5,910 bases of DNA from positions 1-5,910 of the forward strand of contig JAGQIY010000125.1 of NCBI GenBank assembly GCA_020430865.1, given 5' to 3'. This DNA is from Myxococcales bacterium. GTDB taxonomy: Bacteria; Myxococcota; Polyangia; Polyangiales; Polyangiaceae. Positions within the stretch are counted from its first letter, which is position 1; every line of letters begins with the position of its first letter. A program made the translations under genes and the position numbers. Under the pieces are notes generated by a model. That model did not search any database and was not told the origin of the DNA. It was given only the letters and a program-made list of their open reading frames with translations. Of the stretch, positions 1 through 5,910 are shown piece by piece.

Positions 1-177
1 AGAAGGTGCTAGCGTTGCTCCACGCCTATGCCAACTGCTCGCGTTTGCGGAGTGCACCCAGGTTGGGTGCCCTCCAGCGCCGGCCCCAGCTCCACCCGCG
101 GTCGCCGCCTGGTCCCACCGCTCCCTGCGCCGTCTCGGCGTACGTGAACAGAGCACCACTCTGCAACCAAGACTTCG
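1..177. other. Upstream region, no supported gene
   Basis: No reading frame here looks like a protein. Forward frame 1 stops at once (TAG at 10-12). Forward frames 2 and 3 are open but run on into the downstream gene in the wrong frame and give compositionally biased peptides. The minus-strand frames are antisense to the start of the next gene. The stretch holds a short perfect hairpin (54-70), listed separately, and presumably the promoter and leader of the gene at 178. I could not find a convincing -35/-10 pair. Confidence 0.5.
54..70. repeat. Perfect 7-bp inverted repeat (hairpin)
   Basis: GCACCCA (54-60) and TGGGTGC (64-70) are exact reverse complements around a GGT loop. The stem would be stable in RNA on either strand. 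No T-tract follows on the plus strand (CCTCCAGC), so it is not a classical intrinsic terminator. It could be a U-less terminator of an upstream gene, a leader hairpin, or chance in GC-rich DNA. Confidence 0.35.
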
Positions 178-2352
178 ATGGACGTTAGCTGTTCACGCTG
201 TGGAACCGAGTACGAGTTCGACGACGCTCTGGTCAGCGACCGTGGGACGACGGTGAAGTGCACCAACTGCGGTCATCAGTTCAAGGTGCATCCAGCCGGT
301 GGTCCGAGCGGCCCCGAGCGCTGGGTCGTGCGCACGACGAGCGGTCGCGAGCTGGTCTACACCTCGCTCAGAGATCTCCAGAAGGGGATCAGCCAGCGTC
401 AGATCGGACCCGAGGACCTGCTCTCGCGTGGTGGTCAGCCGCCGCGCAGCTTGAACTCGATCGCGGAACTGGAGCCGTTCTTCAGGCGCAACAGCAGCGC
501 GCCACCGCCAGCGGGAAAGCGCTCGACCTCGAGTGGTCTCGGCAGTCGCGGTCCGCTGCCTCCGACGCCACATCCACCGCGCACGCCGTCGACTCCACCG
601 CCTCCCGCAGCCGCGCCAGAGCAACGCCGGTCCTCGGTGCCTCCCCCGAAGCCAACGCGCAGCAAGCCGCCGATCCCCGGTCGCAAGATCCCGAGCAACC
701 CACCGCCGCCCGTCGCGCCGATCGACGTCGATATCGAGCCAGATCCGCCGACCATCCCCCGCAATCCGCTGCCCGATTCGGACCTGAGCCCGCCAAGTAG
801 CTCCCTCCAGGCAAGCAGGCCATCGCACCCCACCGCGAGGCTCACTCCACCATCCAACGTTCGTATCCATGAGGAACCGCTTCAGCACACGCCGACTCCG
901 ACGGACGTGAGCGACGCCTACCGGAGCTACGAGGAGAGCGGCGACGCGCGGTTCATGACTCAGGCTCCGCCTTCCCGGCGCCAGCGCTCGCGCTGGATCG
1001 TCGGCGTGGTGCTGGTCGGCGCGCTGGTGCTGGTGGGGCTCACCGTTGGGCGCGACTACCTGAAGAGCGCTGCGTCCGAAGAGCCGGCGAACGCCGCTTC
1101 CGACGCTCGGGTGGCGACGCTGGTGGAGCGCGGCAACAAGGCGCTCGCCGACGGCGACTTCGAGGGCGCGAAGGAGCAGTACGACAAGGCCAGCGCCTTG
1201 GGCGAGCACGATGCAGGCGTCTTGGTGGCTCAAGCACGCCTCGAGGCGGCTCGCGCCGACATCGTGTGGCTGAAGCTGCGTCTGCTCGATCCGAGCGATG
1301 ACGAGCTCGTTCAGATCACGCACCGGGAGCTGGCGGTGCGCGTGCGCAAGGCGTTGAGCGCTGCATCGGCCGCCGAGGCCGCGGCGCCCGAGGACCCGAG
1401 CGTGATCCGCGCTCGCGTCGACGCGCTGCGCTTGCAAGGAGAGCTGCAGAAGGCGCGAGCACATGTCGCGTCGATCGCTTCCACGGCCTCCCAGCCGGAG
1501 ACGGCGTATGTGCTCGCAGCGCTGGACATGGCGGAGAAGGAGCCCAACTGGAGCTCCATCGTGGATCGTCTCCGTACGGCAAAGTCTGCAGAGACGGGGC
1601 CGGGGCGCGCGAGCGCCGCGCTGGTGTTCGCGCTGACGAAGAGCGGGGATCTGGCGGCGGCCAAGAGCGAGCTCGAGAAGATCTCCAGCGCCATCCGCCC
1701 TCACCCCCTGGTCAACGAACTGCGCGAGTTCGTGAAGCGCTACGAGAGCGCCAAGGACGCGGGCACCGAAGAGGAGGTGCCGACCGTCGACCCGAGCAAG
1801 CTGCCTGCCATCACGGAGGCGCCCGGGCCCGTGGCCGCCGGTGACGCGCTGCCAAGCGGCGACTTCCGCGTGATGCTCACCCAGGGCAACGCTGCGCTGA
1901 AGGCTGGCCAGCTGGAGAAGGCGGAGCAGCTCTTTCGCGGGGTCCTGGCGAAGCAGCCTGGGAACACCGAGGCGCTGGCTGGGCTCGGCGATATTGCCGC
2001 GCGGAGAAAGAACCCGGGAGCGGCGAGCGAGGCCTACGACGAGGTCCTGAAGAAGAACCCGAACTACATTCCGGCTTTGCTCGGCAAGGCGGATCAGAAG
2101 TGGGCGTCGGGCGACAAGGCAGGAGCTGTGGGCCTCTACCAGCGCGTGCTAGAGAATGCGGGGCCGGGGACGAGCTACGGGCAGCGTGCGGCGGCGCGCA
2201 TCGCGGAGTACAACAAGGCGAAGGCGGCTGGCACCGCCGATCCCGCGCCCACCAGCGAGCCGACGGCTGAGCCGCCCGCGACCGCTCCGCCTCCAGAGAA
2301 GCCCGATGAGCCAGACACGCCTCACATCGACACGACCGACCTCCCCGAGTGA
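178..2352 (+). CDS. Zinc-ribbon / GYF-like / TPR single-pass membrane protein
   Basis: This is a 724-residue protein of unknown specific role. Residues 5-31 form an MJ0042-type zinc ribbon with C5xxC8 and C28xxC31. Residues about 46-103 resemble the GYF-like domains that often follow such ribbons in myxobacteria (WVVRTTSGRELVYTSLRDLQ). Residues about 104-250 are a proline/serine-rich disordered linker with several PPP runs. A basic patch (RRQRSR, 267-272) precedes one membrane helix at 273-291. The positive-inside rule then puts the ribbon in the cytoplasm and the rest in the periplasm. TPR-like helices follow: one near 312-345, degenerate Ala-rich ones at about 408-510, and three clear consecutive repeats at about 563-665. 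The tail (682-724) is rich in Pro, Glu and Asp. The ATG at 178 is chosen because the ribbon begins immediately after it; the ribosome-binding site is weak. The role is probably envelope scaffolding or protein interaction, which is inference. The gene overlaps sppA by 47 nt. Confidence 0.9.
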   Translation: MDVSCSRCGTEYEFDDALVSDRGTTVKCTNCGHQFKVHPAGGPSGPERWVVRTTSGRELVYTSLRDLQKGISQRQIGPEDLLSRGGQPPRSLNSIAELEPFFRRNSSAPPPAGKRSTSSGLGSRGPLPPTPHPPRTPSTPPPPAAAPEQRRSSVPPPKPTRSKPPIPGRKIPSNPPPPVAPIDVDIEPDPPTIPRNPLPDSDLSPPSSSLQASRPSHPTARLTPPSNVRIHEEPLQHTPTPTDVSDAYRSYEESGDARFMTQAPPSRRQRSRWIVGVVLVGALVLVGLTVGRDYLKSAASEEPANAASDARVATLVERGNKALADGDFEGAKEQYDKASALGEHDAGVLVAQARLEAARADIVWLKLRLLDPSDDELVQITHRELAVRVRKALSAASAAEAAAPEDPSVIRARVDALRLQGELQKARAHVASIASTASQPETAYVLAALDMAEKEPNWSSIVDRLRTAKSAETGPGRASAALVFALTKSGDLAAAKSELEKISSAIRPHPLVNELREFVKRYESAKDAGTEEEVPTVDPSKLPAITEAPGPVAAGDALPSGDFRVMLTQGNAALKAGQLEKAEQLFRGVLAKQPGNTEALAGLGDIAARRKNPGAASEAYDEVLKKNPNYIPALLGKADQKWASGDKAGAVGLYQRVLENAGPGTSYGQRAAARIAEYNKAKAAGTADPAPTSEPTAEPPATAPPPEKPDEPDTPHIDTTDLPE
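2295..2301 (+). promoter_or_regulatory. Putative ribosome-binding site for sppA
   Basis: AGAGAAG lies 4 nt before the ATG at 2306, inside the 3' end of the upstream gene. The match to the Shine-Dalgarno consensus is moderate and the spacing short. It supports 2306 because no other ATG, GTG or TTG lies in this frame between 2306 and the hydrophobic core of the signal peptide. Confidence 0.4.
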
Positions 2353-4207
2353 TCCCGAGACGCGCGAGCGCGGTTCTGGCGAGCCTCGCGGGCGCTGGCT
2401 GGGCCTCGCTTGCGCGCTGGTGTGCGGCGCGGTGATCGCGAGCTGTTCGCGACCACGCCAGGAAGAGTCGACGGGCGGAAGCGCTGCGGCTCCTTCGGCG
2501 AGCGTCAGCTACGGCGACAAGATCGTGCTGTCCTTCGACTTGAGCAGCGGCGCCCCGGAGTCCACCGACGCCGGTGGGCTGTTCGGCATCCCACCGAGCC
2601 GTACCTATGTCGGGCTTGTTTCTGCGTTGAAAGACGCGGGAGAGACAGACGACGTCGGGTCCGTCTTCGTGAACCTGGGGGGAGGCAGCCTCGACTGGGC
2701 CAGAGCCGAGGAACTGGGCCGCCTGTTCGGGAAGCTGCGAGAGAGCGGTAAGCCGGTGGTGTGTCACGCCCACGCGTTCGGCAACTCGGTGTCCCTCTTC
2801 ACAGCGCGGGCCTGTGACCGCATCTGGCTCAGTCCGGCAGGCGACGTCGAGACCGTAGGCCTGGCTGGTCAGGTGGTGTTCCTGAAGGGCGTGCTCGACA
2901 AGCTGGGCGTCCAGGCGGACTTCCTCCACATGGGAAAATACAAGAGCTTCGCGGAGCAGTTCACCCGTGAGGACCCGAGCCCGGAGGCGAGGGAGAGCCT
3001 GACGACGGTGCTGGCGTCGATCCGCACCACATGGATCGATTCCGTGAAGAAGCAGCGCCCGGGCGTCGAGGCAGCGCTCGAAGACGGGCCTTGGAGCGCT
3101 GATCAGGCCAAGCAGAAGAAGCTCGTCGACGAGATTGGCTATGAATCGGATGCGCTCGAGGACGCGAAGCAGCGGGGCACGGCGGACAAGGTGCGCACGG
3201 TGTTCGGGCCCAAGAGCAGCGGGGGCGGCGGCGGCACCAACCTCGCCGCGTTGATCCGCTCGATTTCCGGCGCCAACCGTCGGGCTTCGGGGGCCGATCG
3301 CATCGCCGTGGTGCCTGCGGTCGGCGGTATCGCGATGTCTTCCGGAGGCTTTGGCGGCGGCATCGCTGCCAGCTCGCTGACCAAGACCTTGCGGCGCCTG
3401 GCCAAGGACGACTCGGTGAAGGCGGTGGTGCTGCGCATCGACTCCCCCGGGGGCTCTGCGCTGGCGAGCGACTTGCTGTGGCACGAGTTGATGGAGGTCC
3501 GCGCGAAGAAGCCGCTGATCGCCTCGGTCGGATCCATGGCGGCGAGCGGTGGCTACTACATGGCCTGCGCCGCCAACGAGATCTTCGCGGAGCGCACCAG
3601 CATCGTCGGATCGATCGGTGTCGTCGGTGGGAAGTTCACCTTCAACGACGCCCTCGCCGAGCACGGTATCAACGCAGTCACGATTCCAGCGCGTCCGGAT
3701 CCAGCAGCCAAGGCCCGCGCCGCGTTCATGTCTCCTCTCGAACCCTGGGACGACGCGACGCGCGAGCGCATGCGACAGTTGATGCAGGGCACGTATCAGC
3801 TATTCCTCAAGCGCGTCGCGGACGGTCGCGGACTCAAGGTCAGCGACGTCGAGCCCAACGCTCAGGGGAGGATCTGGAGCGGAGCTCAGGGCAAGGACAA
3901 GCGGCTGGTGGACACGCTGGGGGGCCTGCGCGACGCGGTCGAGCGCGCGAAGGTGCTCGCGGATCTCGAAGGCGACGTGCCGCTCACCGTCGAGGGCGGC
4001 GCGGACGGTCTCTTCGATATTCTCGGCGGAAATGACAACGCCAGCGCGGAGCAGCTCATGCAAGCGGCGGAGCGTGCGCTGGCCGAGCGGGAGACCTGGC
4101 TCGGCAAAGTCACCGAGCCGATGCTGCCGCACGCTCAGGCGTTCGCCCCGGTGTTGAGCGGCGAGCACACCCTCGCGACCATGCCGTACGCGCTCATCCT
4201 GCGTTGA
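2306..4207 (+). CDS. sppA: Signal peptide peptidase SppA, 67K type, predicted lipoprotein
   Basis: This is a 633-residue serine protease of family S49, long double-domain form (E. coli SppA is 618 residues). SppA cleaves remnant signal peptides and other membrane-released peptides on the periplasmic side. The general-base lysine is in GKYKSFAEQF (K213, matching E. coli K209). The nucleophile is in GSMAASGGYY (S414, matching E. coli S409), preceded by RIDSPGGS (377-384). The N-terminal half carries the usual ESGKPVV and IWLSPAG landmarks, and a five-Gly linker (306-310) separates the halves. E. coli SppA has a plain N-terminal membrane helix. This one instead has a hydrophobic segment (31-46) ending in the lipobox IASC, with C47 the likely lipidated residue and a Ser/Ala/Gly-rich tether after it. 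The frame stays open upstream to an ATG at 2156, but those 50 codons are an Arg-rich shadow of the preceding gene, so 2306 is chosen. It is probably co-transcribed and translationally coupled with that gene. Confidence 0.93.
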   Translation: MSQTRLTSTRPTSPSDPETRERGSGEPRGRWLGLACALVCGAVIASCSRPRQEESTGGSAAAPSASVSYGDKIVLSFDLSSGAPESTDAGGLFGIPPSRTYVGLVSALKDAGETDDVGSVFVNLGGGSLDWARAEELGRLFGKLRESGKPVVCHAHAFGNSVSLFTARACDRIWLSPAGDVETVGLAGQVVFLKGVLDKLGVQADFLHMGKYKSFAEQFTREDPSPEARESLTTVLASIRTTWIDSVKKQRPGVEAALEDGPWSADQAKQKKLVDEIGYESDALEDAKQRGTADKVRTVFGPKSSGGGGGTNLAALIRSISGANRRASGADRIAVVPAVGGIAMSSGGFGGGIAASSLTKTLRRLAKDDSVKAVVLRIDSPGGSALASDLLWHELMEVRAKKPLIASVGSMAASGGYYMACAANEIFAERTSIVGSIGVVGGKFTFNDALAEHGINAVTIPARPDPAAKARAAFMSPLEPWDDATRERMRQLMQGTYQLFLKRVADGRGLKVSDVEPNAQGRIWSGAQGKDKRLVDTLGGLRDAVERAKVLADLEGDVPLTVEGGADGLFDILGGNDNASAEQLMQAAERALAERETWLGKVTEPMLPHAQAFAPVLSGEHTLATMPYALILR

Positions 4208-4223
4208 GCTGGCTGAGTCCGCG

Positions 4224-5231
4224 CTACTTCGGGCGGATCTCGACCTTGTTCTTCACGGGCTCGATGGTCTTCAAGAACGCGTAGATTGCCTTGAGGTCGG
4301 ACTCCTGCATCTTCGAGTAGGCCAGCCAGGGCATCGGCGTGTTCTCGGATGGGTTCACCGGGCGCTGCACCGCGGGGTCGGCGTGAGACGTGAACTTCTG
4401 TACGAATTCCCCCTCGCTGACGTCGAGTCCAGTTTCGGGATCGGGGGTGAGGTTTGCGCTGCGCACCTTGCCCCAAGGACCCGGGAACAGCTGGCCGCCT
4501 GCGAACTCATAGCCCGGGATCGGTTGATGCTCCTTGTCGACCTGACTGTGGCAGGAGCGACAGCCGGCGACCGTCGTCAGGTATTTCCCTAAGGCAATTG
4601 GATCGTTACGATTGGGCTCCGCGACGGGGCCGCTCAGCGGCTTCGGCGCGAACTTGATGAAGAAGCTGACCGGGAAGTCGATGTGGGTCTTTGCTCGCTC
4701 GGCGTCCACCGCCGGCAGGCTCCGCAAGTAGGCGATGACTGCCTTGGTGTCCTCGTCAGACAGATCCTTGTAGTTGTCGTACGGCATGATCGGGAACAGG
4801 ACGTCACCGTGCCGGTCGACGCCCTCTCGAATCGCGCGCGCGATCTCGCCGTCGCTCCAGTCCTTCAGCCCGCCCGCGCCAGGCGTGAGGTTCGGAAAGC
4901 AGACCTCGCCGGGGAGGCCGTAGTCCTCCCCCCAGCAGGTCGGCGTGCCAGCGGCGATCGCTCCCCGTGCAGGACCGCCGTACCTCGTCCAGTCCCGTTC
5001 GGTGTGGCACTCGCCACAGCCCAGCTGGTGCTCGAACAGGTACTTTCCTCGCTCCACGGTGGCGGGGCTGTCATCGGCCTCGAGGTCTGGCGCTGGCCGC
5101 GCCGCTGGCGATTTCGTGGCGACGAAGAGGGCCCCAACCCCGATCAGTGCGCCTAACCCAATCCCGATCCACTTGAGCCTGCCCGTCTTCTTGACGGGGC
5201 CCTCAGCCCCGCTCTTGGAGTCCTCTGTCAT
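4224..5231 (-). CDS. Membrane-anchored di-heme cytochrome c
   Basis: This is a 335-residue electron-transfer protein with two class I cytochrome c domains. Heme 1 attaches at C72GEC75H76, with M149 (PIMPY) as probable distal ligand. Heme 2 attaches at C224RSC227H228, with M300 (TPMPW) as probable ligand. Each half has the family's NLTP landmark (114-117 and 260-263). The pattern resembles cytochrome subunits of alcohol, aldehyde or nicotinate-type dehydrogenases. A basic N-terminus (KKTGRLK) and helix 21-38 form an uncleaved anchor or signal, placing the hemes in the periplasm. Residues C99 and C111 are extra cysteines in an insertion within domain 1. The frame extends up to a GTG at 5279 with no ribosome-binding site; the ATG at 5231 is preferred because GAGG lies 7 nt upstream. 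No dehydrogenase or oxidase partner is in view, so the redox partner is unknown. The gene converges on sppA with a 16-nt gap. Confidence 0.92.
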   Translation of the reverse strand: MTEDSKSGAEGPVKKTGRLKWIGIGLGALIGVGALFVATKSPAARPAPDLEADDSPATVERGKYLFEHQLGCGECHTERDWTRYGGPARGAIAAGTPTCWGEDYGLPGEVCFPNLTPGAGGLKDWSDGEIARAIREGVDRHGDVLFPIMPYDNYKDLSDEDTKAVIAYLRSLPAVDAERAKTHIDFPVSFFIKFAPKPLSGPVAEPNRNDPIALGKYLTTVAGCRSCHSQVDKEHQPIPGYEFAGGQLFPGPWGKVRSANLTPDPETGLDVSEGEFVQKFTSHADPAVQRPVNPSENTPMPWLAYSKMQESDLKAIYAFLKTIEPVKNKVEIRPK

Positions 5232-5238
5232 CGGTCCG

Positions 5239-5242
5239 CCTC
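5239..5242 (-). promoter_or_regulatory. Ribosome-binding site of the cytochrome c gene
   Basis: On the minus strand GAGG sits 7 nt upstream of the ATG at 5231. It decides this start over the in-frame GTG at 5279, which has no purine-rich site before it and would put 16 extra residues ahead of the membrane anchor. Confidence 0.6.
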
Positions 5243-5286
5243 GTTTGGTCGCACGCCCCCCAGCAGGCGCTGGATACACGGGAACG

Positions 5287-5316
5287 AGTGTACGTGGCGG
5301 GCGCGTGGGCCGTCGA
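5287..5316 (-). promoter_or_regulatory. Possible promoter of the cytochrome c gene
   Basis: On the minus strand, TCGACG (5316-5311) and TACACT (5292-5287) are separated by 18 nt, each matching 4 of 6 consensus sigma70 positions. This would start transcription about 50 nt before the ATG at 5231. The match is weak and such pairs occur by chance. Confidence 0.25.
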
Positions 5317-5448
5317 TTGGGATCTCGGTTTGCCTTTCGTCAGCGATGTGGAGCCGAGTCCCGGCTGGGCGATGAGAGGTGCGTCGCGCCTTCAACGCCT
5401 TTTTTTGCGGCTGCGTCGGCGGTTGGAGGTGAGGTCACACGCTTTGCC

Positions 5449-5476
5449 TTGACGACGGTAAAAACGCGGGTAGGTT
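5449..5476 (+). promoter_or_regulatory. Sigma70-like promoter of tRNA-Ser
   Basis: TTGACG (5449-5454; 5 of 6 matches to TTGACA) and TAGGTT (5471-5476; keeps the T, A and final T of TATAAT) are separated by 16 nt. The sequence right after the -10 is GC-rich (GCGGCC), as expected for a stable-RNA promoter under stringent control. Predicted initiation near 5482-5485 gives a leader of about 56 nt before the tRNA. The link to stringent control is inference from known stable-RNA promoters. Confidence 0.65.
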
Positions 5477-5487
5477 GCGGCCTCCCA

Positions 5488-5507
5488 AGTCCGCAGGAAT
5501 GCGGGCT
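5488..5507 (+). other. 8-bp hairpin with GGAA (GNRA) tetraloop in tRNA leader
   Basis: AGTCCGCA (5488-5495) pairs with TGCGGGCT (5500-5507), with one T-G wobble, closing a GGAA tetraloop. It would form just after the predicted transcription start and 33 nt before the tRNA 5' end. It may protect the precursor or guide its processing. No T-tract follows, so it is unlikely to be a terminator. Confidence 0.45.
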
Positions 5508-5540
5508 GGCGGGGCGTCGGGTTCGCTCGAAGCTCTGCTC

Positions 5541-5628
<88 letters not shown>

Positions 5629-5636
5629 AGGCCTGC

Positions 5637-5674
5637 AAGAGCCAGCGTCTGCAAGCGCGCGACGACAGGCTCTT
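5637..5674 (+). repeat. Inverted repeat downstream of tRNA-Ser
   Basis: AAGAGCC (5637-5643) is the exact reverse complement of GGCTCTT (5668-5674), separated by 24 nt, beginning 9 nt after the CCA. It could stop RNA polymerase or mark 3' processing of the tRNA precursor. Only two Ts end the right arm and no T-tract follows, so a terminator call would be weak. Confidence 0.3.
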
Positions 5675-5696
5675 CGAGATGCCGGGGGCAGCGCGT

Positions 5697-5711
5697 GCAG
5701 GCGGGGCCTGC
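5697..5711 (+). repeat. Compact GC-rich hairpin before the amidohydrolase gene
   Basis: GCAGGC (5697-5702) and GCCTGC (5706-5711) pair perfectly around a GGG loop. No T-tract follows. It lies between the tRNA and the likely start at 5758 and could be a tRNA transcript end signal, a leader element or chance. Confidence 0.3.
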
Positions 5712-5757
5712 GGTGCTGCAGCGTGCGTTCCGTCGCTGCATCGGCGAAGCTCGCCGC

Positions 5758-5910
5758 ATGCGAGTCGACGCCTGGATCCAGCATCCTACGCCGGAGTTCA
5801 TCCGCCACGAAATGTTCGCCAGCTTGCGGCGCTGGATGCGCCTCGAGACGGTACCTGACGAGATCCCCCTGGAGCTGACCCTGGGTGCCCTCGATGTCGG
5901 TGGCATCGAC
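5758..5910 (+). CDS. Amidohydrolase-family protein, N-terminal part (runs off the window)
   Basis: Only 51 codons are visible and the frame is still open at the window end. The peptide starts MRVDAWIQHPTPEFIRHEMF, continues ASLRRWMRLETVPDEI, and ends ALDVGGID. This fits the first strand and following helix of the TIM-barrel amidohydrolase family (amidohydrolase_2 type), whose members hydrolyse or decarboxylate small carboxylic or aromatic substrates. The usual metal-binding DxHxH after strand 1 reads D4-A-W6-I-Q8 here, so the two histidines appear replaced by Trp and Gln. I recall this variant in a subgroup of the family, but function cannot be assigned from this fragment. The ATG at 5758 is chosen because family members begin close to this motif. 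In-frame GTGs at 5695 and 5713 are possible but less likely, and the ribosome-binding site (GGCGAAG at 5743-5749) is weak. Confidence 0.72.
   Translation, partial: MRVDAWIQHPTPEFIRHEMFASLRRWMRLETVPDEIPLELTLGALDVGGID

Larger units (their letters stand above)
5232..5540. other. Divergent intergenic region between cytochrome c and tRNA-Ser
   Basis: No protein gene is supported here. The region carries a possible leftward promoter for the cytochrome gene, a T7 tract at 5400-5406, a rightward sigma70-like promoter (5449-5476), and a structured leader before the tRNA. Small imperfect hairpins at 5352-5366 (AGCCG/CGGCT) and 5377-5391 (AGGTGC/GCGCCT) precede the T-tract but are too short and too far from it to call a terminator firmly. 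Confidence 0.6.

Noticed and set aside
193..1704. Minus-strand 503-codon ORF
   Set aside because: It is a full antisense shadow of the zinc-ribbon/TPR gene, with low-complexity Arg-rich translation and no domain.
2156..2305. 50-codon upstream extension of sppA to the ATG at 2156
   Set aside because: The extension is Arg/Pro-rich, overlaps the TPR gene by nearly 200 nt, and would put a highly charged block in front of the signal peptide. The ATG at 2306 fits better.
1877..3664. Minus-strand 595-codon ORF
   Set aside because: It lies antisense to the TPR gene and sppA, is Arg/Ala/Pro-rich with no recognisable domain, and is explained by the GC-rich third positions of the real genes.
4218..4237. 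Stem TCCGC/GCGGA across the convergent gap as a bidirectional terminator
   Set aside because: It has only five base pairs with a 10-nt loop and no T-tract on either strand, and it overlaps the end of the cytochrome coding sequence.
5232..5279. 16-residue extension of the cytochrome c start to the GTG at 5279
   Set aside because: No ribosome-binding site precedes the GTG, whereas GAGG lies 7 nt before the ATG at 5231.

Overview
This is a GC-rich window with strong third-position GC bias, so long shadow ORFs appear in nearly every frame. The gene content suggests a Myxococcota/deltaproteobacterial chromosome of Polyangiales or Sorangium type. The pointers are a zinc-ribbon plus GYF-like plus TPR membrane protein of a style common in that group, a lipoprotein-type SppA, and a membrane-anchored di-heme cytochrome c. 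The lineage is inferred from composition and architecture. No mobile element, CRISPR array or phage gene was seen.

Layout: 1-177 is upstream sequence with one short hairpin and no convincing gene. 178-2352 (+) encodes a 724-residue protein: an N-terminal CxxC/CxxC zinc ribbon, a GYF-like segment, a long proline-rich linker, one membrane segment, TPR repeats predicted to be periplasmic, and a Pro/Glu/Asp tail. 2306-4207 (+) encodes SppA, a signal peptide peptidase of the long double-domain type with the Lys/Ser catalytic pair and a lipoprotein signal. It overlaps the first gene by 47 nt, so the two are probably co-transcribed. 4224-5231 (-) encodes a di-heme cytochrome c and converges on sppA with a 16-nt gap. 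5232-5540 is a divergent intergenic region holding a good sigma70-like promoter and a structured leader for tRNA-Ser(GCT) at 5541-5628 (+). The window ends in the first 51 codons of an amidohydrolase-family protein (from about 5758, +).

How the genes may work together: the first two form an envelope-related pair, a cytoplasm-to-periplasm scaffold and a periplasm-facing protease that degrades remnant signal peptides or membrane peptides. The cytochrome c stands alone, with no oxidase or dehydrogenase subunit beside it in view. The tRNA and the amidohydrolase look like ordinary, unlinked neighbours.

The observations most worth a second look are the ZnR/GYF-like/Pro-rich/TM/TPR architecture, the lipoprotein anchoring of SppA, the extra cysteine pair in the cytochrome, the GNRA-capped hairpin in the tRNA leader, and the atypical N-terminal motif of the amidohydrolase. 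I see no clear evidence of a wholly new multi-gene system.
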